Source of the DNA: Auxenochlorella pyrenoidosa
Taxonomy: Eukaryota; Chlorophyta; Trebouxiophyceae; Chlorellales; Chlorellaceae
Direction: 5' to 3'
NCBI GenBank assembly: GCA_001430745.1
Contig: KQ481938.1
Location: 2,700,246 to 2,731,021 of the forward strand
Length of the DNA stretch: 30,776 nt
The translations under genes and the position numbers were made by a program. Below the pieces are notes generated by a model. The model had not been told where the DNA came from. It did no database searches and saw only the letters and a program-made list of their open reading frames with translations. The number at the start of each line of letters is the position of its first letter. Position 1 is the stretch's first letter. Of this stretch, positions 19,195 to 29,900 are shown piece after piece.

Positions 19195-22100
19195 ATGCAG
19201 ACCTTGGCTAGCCCTGGCAGGAATCGTGCCCCTGCTGCCCGATGCTGCAGTGCTGCCGAGGTGCCAGCCGAGGAGCTGCCTCAACAGCATGCGCCGCTGC
19301 AGCCGCCAACGCCTGAGCCTCTGCAGCAGGGCGAGGAACCTGCTGCCAACGTGGAGCAGGAAGCCGCGCGGCAGCTGGATTACCAGCCTGCAGCCGACGT
19401 GCAGGCTGCACGGCTGCAGCAGCAGGGCGGTCTCCCCTACTGGCAGCGGCAGGGGCAGGGCCTGCGTGCGCCACGCGCCGGCGTGCAGCGGCAGCAGCCA
19501 GGCGGCGGGGTACAGTTTGCTGGCCTGGACTTCGATGATGACGAAGCGCCGGGTCGGCAGCCTGCCGTGCACCGCAGGCAGCACGCTGGGGATGGTGGAG
19601 GGCCAGGTGGCAGGGGCGGTGGCGCCGGCGGCAGCGTGGGCGGTGGCTCTGGCAGGCCAAGCAGGGTGGCACGCCCACGTGGCGAGGGAACAGGCGGCAG
19701 CAAGCGCCCTAAGCAGCGCCGCGTGGCTGGCGCTGGCGGCGGCGGAGGCAGCCGGCGTGGCGGCAGCGAGCGCATGTACCGTGGCGGTGCCCGCGAAGAT
19801 GAGCTGCCTGTCGGGGACGTGGAGCTGGGCTCAGGTGGGGCCGGGGAGAGAGCCACTTGATGCACATGACGAAACAGCAGGCAAGAGGGGCCCGCCTTCA
19901 GCAGCTCTCCTCTCGCGCCGTCTCTGCCCAAGAAGTCCTGCTGTGCGTCACACTCCTCCTGCAACTCCCTCCCCCAGCCCACCCCTTCACCCCCCCTGCA
20001 GAGGAGCCAATCGACGCTGACCGGTATTATGGCACGGAGGACGAGGGCTGCGAGTACGATACCTCGGACCGGGAGTTCATTGCAGAAGACCAGCCTGCAA
20101 CGCAGCTGGGCGGGGGCAGCAGCGGCGACGAGTGCACCCCCAGGGGCGTGCCGCCTCAAACGTGGGTCTGCTCGCTCACTGGCCCTCAGCGTGGCCACCT
20201 GCAGACCGGCGTGCCCGCCCACCTGCCTGCCTGGCCGGCTTGCCTGCTGAATCCCTGCCCTCCCTATGTGCCTTTCAGCGCCCTGCCAGAGAGTGCTGCG
20301 GCCTCGCCCAACGTCCCTCCCGCTACGGCACTGTGCACCTCCGCTTACAACCACGTGTGCCACCCTCTCGCCCCCTCCGTACTCTGCAGCGGGGTGGTCG
20401 CTCCGGCAGGCGCCAGTCGCGATTACAAGAACCGCGTGTTTGGCGACGCCGCCTACGACTACTCCTCGCTCAGCGAAATAGAGGGCTACAAGTCAGACGA
20501 CTACGCGGCGCGCTTCGGGAGATTGTTTAAAGAATCGATCAAGTGAGGCGTTGCATGAGGGGTGCAGTGTGTATTTTTGTCTTTGGACCTTTGTCCGTAA
20601 ACTTTGTGTTTGAACTGCTGACAGCAAAGCGCTGCCCTTGTGGATGTTGTGTGTGTAGGCCTGTGACGCTGCCTGGTTGGGTGGGCAGGCAACCTGAAGC
20701 TTGCCCAGCCCTGCATCATGCTCCCGAATGCGCCAGTGGTTGGTATTGCCGCATCAGCGTCCCCTTGGAGTGCATTGTTTGTCTGACTTGCGCGCCACGC
20801 TTTGCCGGCTCAATCCCTCCCCCTCACCCCCCCCACCCCACCCCACCCCCCCCTTGCAGCAAGCTCAAACGGCGCGACGCTGAGGCTGGCGAGCGGGCAT
20901 CCAAGCTGCGCCGCGTCTGGGAGCTGGCTGAGAACCCCTACGACAGGTGGGCGGCAGGCTGGCACTACCATGGCCCTGGCAGCTGGTGCTCTGTGCTCTG
21001 GCAGCATCCGGGACCTGTCACGGACCAGGCTTGACCTGGCTAAGTGAGTAGCAAGTCACAAGACGAAACCTAAAGTTTCCCGCCCTCTGCTTTCCTGGTG
21101 GACTGCAGGCGGCGGTGGCAGAACCCGTCTCGGGGCCAGGAGGATCTATTTGCGCACCTGGATGCGCTGCTGCGCTTGAGAGACGTGAGGGCTGCCCTTG
21201 CTACAGGATGCGTGTTGTAGGGACGGCAGTGTGGGAACCAGCTGTGCTCACAGCGCTGCTCATCGTGCCAGATGCCTCCAGTGTCATAGCCAGGACAGCA
21301 CCACTCGGAATTACCCACGACTTCCTGCTAGCCCTCCCTGAGGCCAGCAGGCGTGTCTAAGCTGCCTGGCTGGCCCCGCACTCACACCTGTCATCCACAA
21401 TGCCTCCCCATGCATGTCTGCAGCTGCTGGCGGCGCATGGACTGTACTATAACCTCCCGTTCCCCCGCTCCAAGCGCACATGGGTGCGCGCCAAGCGGGC
21501 TCAGCTGGAGCAGCAGCAGCAGCAGGAGACCCAACAGCAGGCCCAGCAGCAGGCCCAGCGGGGTGCAGAGGGCGGCCGACCGCGGCGCCTGCAGACGGCG
21601 GCGCAGCTGGAGCGGCGCGCCCTGGAAGACTCCCAGGGGGCCGACAGCGACGGCGGCGCCGCCGCGGCTGCCGCCACGCAACGCCAGCTGAAGCGCAAGG
21701 TGGTGGTGCTGGACGACGACGGCGAGGACAGCGACAGCAGCGGCGGGGAGGCCAGCAGCAGCGCTGACGAGGGTGGTGACAGCGGCAGCATGATGAGTGC
21801 ACAGAACAGCGGTCAAAGCGGCCCGGCAGCAGAGGCGGCGACAGGAGCGGCGGTGGGAGCGGCAGGCCGGGAGCAGGCTGGGACGCCACTCTGCGCCACA
21901 CACTCTGCAGGATGGCAGCTGGGCTCAAAACGGCAGCGGCGCCCAGGTAAGACCAGGGCATAACAGAACATGCGCATGCCGTTCTCATAGCTGTGTGCGT
22001 TGCATGCAACCCGGGCTGTTGCTCTAATGCTTAGCTGACTGTGACTGATGCTGCAATCCATGCAGTCTCGCCGTGCTCGTTGGGCGGAGAACCAGCAGTT

Positions 22101-22300
22101 CAGCATGTGCAGCAAGAGGGCCAGCTGCAGGGTTGCACAAGCAGGCCCTCACCTGCAGGGGCTGCTGCAGCTGCAGCGGCGGCTGCAAACATCGTGCCAA
22201 CCCAAGTGGCTAGGGCAGCAGCCGAAGAGGCTGCAGCGGCTGAGGCAGCAGCAGTGCAGCGTCAGCTGGCCTTTGCCAGCAGGAACACCTTGGCGCAGGC

Positions 22301-22333
<33 letters not shown>

Positions 22334-22584
22334 AGGACCAAGTGCTGCGGGCATGGCAGATGGGGTAGCAGAGCTGGAGGATAAGGCTGCAGCAGCAGCA
22401 GCAGCAAGCCCAGAGCACATCGTGATAGTCCCTGACTCGTGAGCTGGGCAGGGCTTGTTCTGTACACCCGAATTGGCATGCCGAACTGTGCGAGCTGCGG
22501 GACGTAGCTCGGGGTCGTACAGTCAGCTCTCTGCACATTACCATTCTGCGCTGCAGGTGCCCTGATGACGACTTTGGATTGTGA
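19195..22584 (+). CDS. Unrecognised protein with acidic/aromatic core and polyQ/polyA tail
   Basis: Eight exons joined in phase: 19195-19834, 20002-20161, 20390-20542, 20860-20946, 21109-21184, 21424-21946, 22066-22438, 22557-22584 (679 aa). Residues 1-213 are Gln/Gly/Arg-rich. The core, about 214-405, has ordinary complexity: EEPIDADRYYGTEDEGCEYD, TSDREFIAE, SRDYKNRVFGDAAYDYSSLS, IEGYKSDDYAARFGRLFKE, KLRRVWELAENPYDRRRWQN, EDLFAHLDALLRLRDLLAAH, and YYNLPFPRSKRTWVRAKRAQ. It mixes an acidic Tyr-rich part with a basic helical part. The remainder is low-complexity with acidic Asp/Ser patches, Q10 (626-635) and poly-Ala, ending in an acidic PDSCPDDDFGL. No known domain, signal or membrane segment is recognised. 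The Arg/Lys patches with SKRPKQRR suggest a nuclear protein. The start codon is uncertain. I suspect a lineage-specific regulatory or chromatin protein, with little confidence in that role. Confidence 0.62.
22302..22331 (+). repeat. (CAG)10 coding microsatellite
   Basis: Ten uninterrupted CAG triplets, read as polyglutamine in exon 7 of the unrecognised gene. A shorter CAG-rich poly-Ala stretch follows at about 22388-22410. It is the longest perfect triplet run in the window and a likely polymorphic site. Confidence 0.85.
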
Positions 22585-22713
22585 ACGAGGGCATGTATGC
22601 CGCTGCATGTCCCCTGGCTGTGTGCATTGCCACTCTGCCCTCCTTGCAAGTAGTGGCACAACCTCTGTGCGAGATGCAGAGAAGTGGCAGGGCCCTGTCA
22701 CCCCAAGCAGGGC

Positions 22714-25700
22714 TCAGTGACCCGGCAGGGTGTGGGTGATGGCGGCATGGTGGCAGTGGGTGGTGGCATTCATGCTGACCATCAGGCTGAGGTGCAGCGC
22801 AACAAGGTAGGCCACCAGCAGGCCTGTGCGGATGGACACATGGCCGCCGCCACCGCTGGCTGCTGCGGCCCGCCGCGTCGCCCCTGCTTTGCGCCCGCCC
22901 GCGGAGTTGCTGAGCGGCAGGCGCCGCAGGCTCTCCACATCTGCTGCAAGGTCAGCACCGGAGGCAGCAGCGCCAGCGGGCGCATCTGGCTGACCCTGCT
23001 GCTGGCTGCCGCCGCTGCCAATGCCCAGCGAGCCAAGCACATCTGACGCAGAGGGCATGGCAAAGCGGCTGCGCCCGCCAGCCTGCAAGCGGGCCTGCAA
23101 GGCCGCAATCTCGCGCTCCAGCTGCTCCACCTGGGAAGGGTTGGGGCAGGGGGGAGGGGAGGCAGTGACGGGCAGGCGAAGCCGCAGCCAGAGCGCCAAA
23201 CGCTGAGGGGCCAACCAGCCAACCAGCACAGAGGTTTCCTCAGTGACGCTGCATCAGGCACAAGGGCATGCTCATCACACTGTCACGCTCAACGGAGCGT
23301 CGGACATTCCAGCTGCACAGGTCAGCAGTGGATCCCTACCTTGGCACGGGCCGAGGCAGCCTCTGTCATGGCCAACTGGGTCGCCTGCCGCGCATCTGCT
23401 GTCGCCTCCGCTGATGCCGCCATGGCTGCCGTGCCATCGCTGCTGTCCACGGCTTGCACCCCAACTGCAGCAGCCTCCGCTGCCGCAAGACGCTCCCCCA
23501 GCAGGGCCAGCTCTTCTTGGAGCACTGCCTCACGGGCAGCAGAGGCGGCCTGCGCGCCTGCTGCTGCCTGCTTCGCCTCGCCAAGCTGCTGCTCTGCAGC
23601 TGAGGTGGCTGCCTTGGCTGCAGCCAGAGCTGCCTGCAACTCGCCCATCTGCTGCTGCAAAGCATCCCGCTGCATGGCCGTGGCATCCAGCCGGCGCGCC
23701 AGCGCTGCCTCGCGCTCCTGTGCCTCCCCCGCAGCCTGCTCCGCGGCCCGCGCTGCCAAGGACTGACTGCGCAGCTCGCTGTCCCGCGCCTCCAGCTGCG
23801 CCTGCGCCTCCAGCAGCTGCTGGCGCAGCTCAGCGGCACTGCACTCGGCAACGTTCAGCCTGTGCGGGGGGCAGCAAGCACAGAGGGGTGAGCAACAGGG
23901 GGCACGCGCTCTGCAGGGTGCTCCGTGCCTGGTGTGTGTGTGTCTGTTGTCAGCGGCAGCTGACGGCTGCAGCTGCGGCCCGCGGCTGGTCCTGCATCTC
24001 GCTCCCTAGGTCAATAGCAAGGAGTGTGCTGCGAGGCCTCCCTACCCCATCCCCCCAGGGCTCTACACCCCGCCAGGCCTCACTCCGCATGCAGCGCCCC
24101 AGGCTGGCTCCCCCAGACTGTGGCCACGCATGAGTGCGGGTGCCCTCACTTGTCCCGCAGGGCGTCCCGCTCGGCCGACAGGTCTGCCTGCACCTTGCCT
24201 GCCGCCGCCTGCACCGCAGCCTGAAACTGCTTGGCGCGCCGTTCCCCCTCCGCCCTCAGCTGCTCGCTGCAGGGGAGAGGTCAGGGTGGGCCAGTAGCGC
24301 AGCAGGAGCAAGCGAACGCAGTCAGCATGTGCTACAGCTTGGGTCCTGCTGCCGTTCCCTGGCAAGCTCCGAGCTGTAGCTCCTCAGATTCTGGCAGCAT
24401 CCTCGAAAGCCGGTGCACCAGCTCCAGCATTTGGCAGGAACCACCCGCAGCGCTGGATGTGCTGCCCAGACAGCAGGCAGCAAGGGGGCAGGCAGCCGCC
24501 CCACCTGAGCCCCTGCGCCTCTGCGCGCTTCTGCCGCTCCGCCTCCGCCAGCGCAGCAGCGGTGGAGGCTGCCAGCTCGGCCTGCCGCCGTGCACGCTCC
24601 GCCTCCTCACGCGCCGCCTCGGCGCCTGCCCGGGCCTGCGCCTCTGCTGCTGCCCCAGCCTCCACCTTCTTCACCTGCTCCCTGGCCGCCTCCACCTCGG
24701 CCTGCGGGCGGCGAGGGGAGGGGCAGGGCTCGCGTGCCCGGGGATGGCGGCGAGTGCAGACACCCGGTCCACCGGCCAGCGCGGGCTGCCGAGCTGCACT
24801 GGCAGGCGCCCGTGCTCAGCGGGTGCAGCACCTGGCCATCCCGGGGCTGCATCCCACAGCCTTTGCCCCGCCACGCTGGCGCCCACCTGCATGGCCGCCA
24901 CCCGGAGGGTCAGCGCCTCGCGCTCCGCCGCCCCCAGCGCCCGCGCATCCTCCTGCCGCTGCTGCAGCGCCGCCCGAGCCTCCGCCAGCTCACCCGCCAG
25001 GCGAGCGGCCTGCTGCTGTGCCGCGGCAGCCGCCGCCGCGGCTGCCTCCCCCTTAGCCCTGGTCCCCTCCGCCGCCTTCTCTGCGCTGGCCAGCCGCCGC
25101 TGCAGCTGCCTCTGCCCTGCCGCCGCCTGCTTGGCCACCGCCTGGGCATCCCGCAGCGAGGCTCGCAGGCTGTCCCGTTCCGCCTGCACCCGCGCCAGCC
25201 GCTCCTCCCGTGCCTGCCCCTCTGCCTGCAACCGAACCAGCCGCTCCTCAAGCGCCTGTGCCAAGGCCTGCACCTCTGCTGGCAGCTGCTGCTGCTCCCG
25301 AGAGGGTGCGGCCGCGGATCCCGCCCGCTCCCAGCCCTCGGCTGCCTCGCCGTCTCCCCCCTCCTGCTGCAGCCTGATGGCGCCATTGGAGGGCCGCTGC
25401 TCCTTTTCGCGCTCAGCCTCGCCCTGGCCGCCGCCTGCACCGGCACCTCCTGTGGCGGGCTTGAAAGGGCGCTGCGAGAGCTGCTGCAGCTGGCCCAGCA
25501 GGCCCAGCGCGGGCTCCTGCCTCCCATTGCTGCTTCCCTGCCTCTGCTCAGCCCCATCATCTCCCTCTGACTCCTCTTCTGACTCTTCCTCGTAGCTGCT
25601 GCGAAGGCCCAGATGGAAACAGCTCCAGTTTCTTTAATTGTTCAAGGCAGCCCTCTTCTCCTCCAGCCTGTTCCTCTGCAACACACAGGAACACGCGACC

Positions 25701-25833
25701 ATCTGCCCTTAGCGCAACTGCACCACAGCTGACACAACAAGACTCACTCTTCCTCCTCGCTGCTCTCCTCATCGTTTTGGCCCCCGCCGTGCAGCGAGAA
25801 TCCGCCCGACTCCCACAACGCCATGTCCGCCAT
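22714..25833 (-). CDS. Golgin-84/CASP-type tail-anchored coiled-coil protein
   Basis: Six exons (minus): 25833-25748, 25598-24887, 24701-24505, 24266-24150, 23859-23340, 23130-22714; 682 aa, all in phase. An acidic N-terminus (residues 19-48, DEESSEEEE and YEEESEEESEGDD) is followed by a Gly/Pro linker. About 450 residues of uninterrupted Ala/Glu/Arg/Gln coiled coil follow (about 110-570). Near the C-terminus is one hydrophobic segment, residues 646-664 (TGLLVAYLVALHLSLMVSM), with a short tail of about 18 residues. Long coiled coil plus a single C-terminal membrane anchor is the architecture of golgin-84 (plant GC1/GC2) and CASP, which tether vesicles at the Golgi rim. The LxxYLxxLHL pattern in the anchor resembles both. 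It converges on the unrecognised gene with only 129 bp between stops. Assignment rests on architecture, so the subfamily is open. Confidence 0.75.
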
Positions 25834-26948
25834 GGCGGCAGCAGTCTGCAGCAAGGGTGCAAGCACTGCTAGGTGTGTAATTGGCTTGCAAGCACTTGCC
25901 ACAATTAGATGGGTAGTCATCAGTGTGCACGGTGCGTCCCAGCCTCCCCTACGCCGAAAGCAGAATGCAAACAGCGGCGCAAGGCCGCAAGGCAGCACCG
26001 CCCCGCCCGCGGACAGCGCTGAGCCAAATCCTCGACAGCCAGCGTCACTGCGCGCACCTGATCTTCCCCTGTAACTTCTCCGCGCGTGGACAGACTGCGC
26101 CCTGCAGGCAGGGCGAAGCCAGGGCGAAAGCATATTGTGTCTCGCCCGCTTGGAACGCTGTGGGAAGACCTTGGGGCTTTGTCTCTGAGTCAAGATCAGG
26201 CTCAACACCTCACTTCGCAGCCTCTGACAGAGCTTGCGCAAGGGCTTGCACAGGTAGCGAAACCGGGGGCTCACGAATGACAGTGCCTTCTCTGAACTGT
26301 GTCGATCGGACGAATGCACTCAAATGAGCTAACTGCACCTGAGGTTTTGATTGGGCTGCAGCGCGCGGTCAGCGGCGGTGCTGGCGGCGCATGGCAAACC
26401 ACGCAGGTGCTCCATTGTGACGGGCACCGCAGTGCCTTGCACCAAACTGGTGCCTGTTCACGAAAACAGCCCTCATCCAAGCTTGCCAGGCTGGTTGTCC
26501 ATGATTGAATGGGCAGAAGGGCGGGTAAGTAGTCTGTCTTGGTCGAGCGCTCGCACAACCTTGCAGGAATCGCGCGAGCCTCACAGCCAAGCCCCCTGGT
26601 TGATCTGCACTCAAACTCTTTTTGGTGCAACGAGGTATGTGAGAGGCGTTAGAATGGCTACCAGAACGCTTCGGGTGCTGTGGAAGGGCGGTGCCATTCG
26701 AGCTACTGCTGCTCCGCAGCTTCTCGCCGCGGCTCAGCACAAGGCTCAACGCGTGCCAGTCCCTCGCTTATAACGCCGCCATATGTGTTCTTGAGTACAC
26801 AAACATTCTTGCCTTCCGATCGCAACTCACGGCGCTTGCGTTCGCTGCGCTTCCCCAGCACCCTTAGCCGCGTACCCTTTCCAAGCCCCTGCACACCCTC
26901 CACCCTCCTTCAATTGATCTTCGAGCGCCCGACGGCTTGAAGAGAGCC
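25834..26948. promoter_or_regulatory. Long divergent intergenic region, golgin/KRE6-like
   Basis: 1,115 bp between two oppositely oriented starts, the longest gene-free stretch here. It should hold both promoters and 5' UTRs. The only frame worth noting is a 39-codon plus-strand ORF at 26654-26773. I see no tRNA, terminal inverted repeat or transposase remnant. Confidence 0.45.
26654..26773 (+). other. Short upstream ORF (39 codons)
   Basis: ATG at 26654, stop TAA at 26771. The peptide starts MATRTLRVLWKGGAIRATAA, is free of acidic residues and has Arg/Lys at regular spacing. It ends 175 bp before the KRE6-like start, so it could be a uORF in that gene's leader, a tiny independent gene or chance. 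There is no family match. Confidence 0.25.
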
Positions 26949-29900
26949 ATGTTGCGGCGTGGGAGTGCCGCAGCGCTGCTGCTCTGTGAGTGGCACGCAG
27001 GGGTTCGCCTGGTGGGCTTTTTTGAGCGGGGGGCATGCCAGGGCTAACATGTGAGCGCCACATTCAAGCGGTGTCAGCAGCCCGAGCTAAAGGGTCGTTC
27101 TCGCCCGCCGGACGGTGCCGCCAACAGGTGCGCTGCTGGCAGTGGTGGCGAGCACCGATGCCAGGCGCATGGGTAGCACACCGCGGCGTGGGCTTGCAGC
27201 TGCCGCACCTGGCCCCGCTGGAGGCTGCGCAGCCCCTGCTGGCGGCGACGCCCAGTGGATCGACCCCGACACCCCCGGGGACTCGTGCTCCATCCAGCGC
27301 TGCACATCGGACTACGAGACCTGCACCGGCGCCGCGCCGCCCAGCACCACCATGCAGGCATGTGCAGCTCAGGGCCCCCTGCTGCTCGTTGTGCATGGGG
27401 GGGTGAAAGAGGACCAACTGGGAGGGGCCAGGGCTGGTGGCGCGGCTGTTCACGGTGCCGTACCGCCCCCTATCCACCCGCCCGCCCCGCCTGCAGCTCG
27501 TCTTCTCGGACGAGTTTGAGCAGGAGGGCCGCAGCTTTGGTGTGGAGGCCAAGGACTCGCGATGGACTGCGGAGAACATGTGGTATGAAGGCACTCTCGA
27601 CTTTGAGAACTACCGCTCCGAGCAGGCGAGTGGGACGCTGGACTGGGCTTGCCCGGGAGGTGCTGCAAGAGCCGGGGCGTGGGGGCCGCGGCTGCGCGAG
27701 TGCACACCTTGGTGTTGTGCTGTGAACCGTTTCTGCCACCAGCTTGGGCAATATCGCCTGCTGCCCTTCCATGCATGCCACAGACAGCCTCTTCGTCCTG
27801 CAAGCTTGCAGATCAACACAACCGGCGGCGCGGCTGTGATCAAGCTGGAGAAGAAGGAGTCTTGGGCGTACGTGCAGCGCTTCAACGGCGAGGTCTGGTG
27901 AGCCCGCCTTGCAGCGGCCCCTCTTCCTCCCATCCTGCCCTGGTCGGGCGTGCCTCCTGTGGCCTTCAGGCCTGCCCTCCCTGAGAAACCATGCAGTTTG
28001 TGGCGCCAAACATGAGCATGTCGCTGGCCCTGATCCACACATGCACGCTGTGTCCGCACCCCGGCAGGAACGTCACCAAGAACTACACCTCAGGCTTCAT
28101 GTCCACCTGGAACAAGTTCTGGTGCGCCGCAGCGGCAGCGGCAGCAGCGGGGCGCTCCCGTGGCTTGCAGTAGCGTGCAGCTCTGGCCAGCCGCACCCAC
28201 CCCTGGGACCCCGCCAAGCCGACTGGGCGCGCACGCCCAGCCCACGTGCCCCTGCGGCATGTCCGGCCCTCCCAGCAAGGCCATCGCCGGCTGCACCGGC
28301 TGGGCTGCATGGGGGACGGCTCACCTGCACTCGCCCCTCCCCCACCCCTGCTCCCCGGTGCCTGCAGCTTCACGGGCGGTTATATTGAGGCGGGACTTTG
28401 GTTCCCTGGTGACGACTACATCTCTGGCTTCTGGCCCGCCTTTTGGATGATGGTGCGCCAGTTTGGGGGGAAGGCCAGGGGATGCAGTGGGTGCAGGGCC
28501 GGCGCGCAATGAACCGCGCACGAGCTTGCAGCCCAGTGTGCCCTCAAATTTGATCTATTTGTTCGCTCCTCCTCCCTGCCTGAAGGGCAACCTCGCGCGC
28601 CCCGGGTACATGATGAGCACCTCGGGCATGTGGCCATATAGCTACAACTCGTGCGGCGGCGACCTGTCGGGCTCCGAGAAGGAGGGCGCCAACAAGCCGC
28701 AGAAGATCACCGCCTGCCCCGACCCCTCCGGCTTCAACCGCACCCTGTACGGCCTGCTGCCCGGCCAGGGCCGCGGCGCGCCCGAGATCGACATGGTGGA
28801 GATGAAGTGAGGCCGCTGCGGGCGCAAGGGGCTGTTGGGGCGGGGGCGTGGAAGCACTTTGCACCCAGCGTGCAAGGGTGTGCACCAGCCGGCACCCCAG
28901 CATTCGCTTGCACCAGCTCTTGCCCTGGGCTCTGGCCGCCCACCAGCCTGGCAGGCCGCTGACCAACCCCGGCCCCTCCCCCGCGCTCCTCCCTGCAGGG
29001 TGCCCCCGAGCATCGACGAGTCCACCGGCCAGCCCATCGCGCTGGGCCTGCAGCGCGGCGGCGAGCCCGGCCAGCACCCCGCCGCCTTCAACTCCATGAC
29101 CCTGCAAGCGGCGCCGCTGCTGCCCAACGGCACCACCTGGATGAGCGTGAACAACACCGACAGCCACGGCCCGCTGGGCCCTGGTGAGCCCTCCGCCGGC
29201 AGGGCCCCAGCACCAGCGGGGAGGGCACCCCGAAACGCAACCCGGCACACCCCTGCCTGCGCTGCCACCTGAACAAGCCTGCCCCCCCACCCACCCTGCA
29301 GGCATGTACCTGAACCAGGCCCCCATGCAGCCCGGCGGCGCTCTTGGTGAGTTGGTCGCAGCGAGGCTCAGCGCCCCCCCTTGCATGCCGGCCTCAGTCG
29401 CCTGCGTGGCAGCAGACTGGCTGCAAGGCGCCGGAGCTCACACAGCTTGTTCTTCCCCCTTGCAGAGGGCATGTACACGCACTCCACCTACTGGACGGGG
29501 GAGTTTGCCTACGGCATGGTGCCGCAGCTGCGGGAGGCGCAGAGCCGCCTGGGCTTTGACGAGGGCACCTTCCAGAACATGCTAATGAACATCCGGTGGG
29601 TGCGCCAGTGGCCGCGGCATGCGCACGCAGGTGCCCGCAGCAACATTCACCCCCGCGCGGCACTGTCAAAGCTGCGGCTGCGGCTGCTGGGCACAGCGCT
29701 GCCTGTTGTGGCAGCCCCGGCGGAGGTGCAGCTACCCACCGGCCCCGCCCGCTGCCCCGCCCCCGCAGCCCGGGCAACCTGGTGCAGGACGCGCTCAGCG
29801 TGATGGCCACCCTGACGCCCAACTTCTACCAGGCGTACCACAAGTTTGGAGTGGTGGGTGGGGCCGCCGGGGAGGGCCGCGCCGCGCGTTTCGCGGCAAA

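Noticed and set aside
19034..19300. Fusion of the LRR gene to the following gene through the GA|gtgagc sequence at the LRR stop
   Set aside because: No acceptor before 19300 enters the downstream frame from a phase 2 donor, so two genes are more likely, though the start of the second is unsure.
28141..28367. Short ORFs between KRE6-like exons 5 and 6
   Set aside because: Intron sequence; the flanking exons join exactly at a shared Cys codon (TG|C) and match the family.
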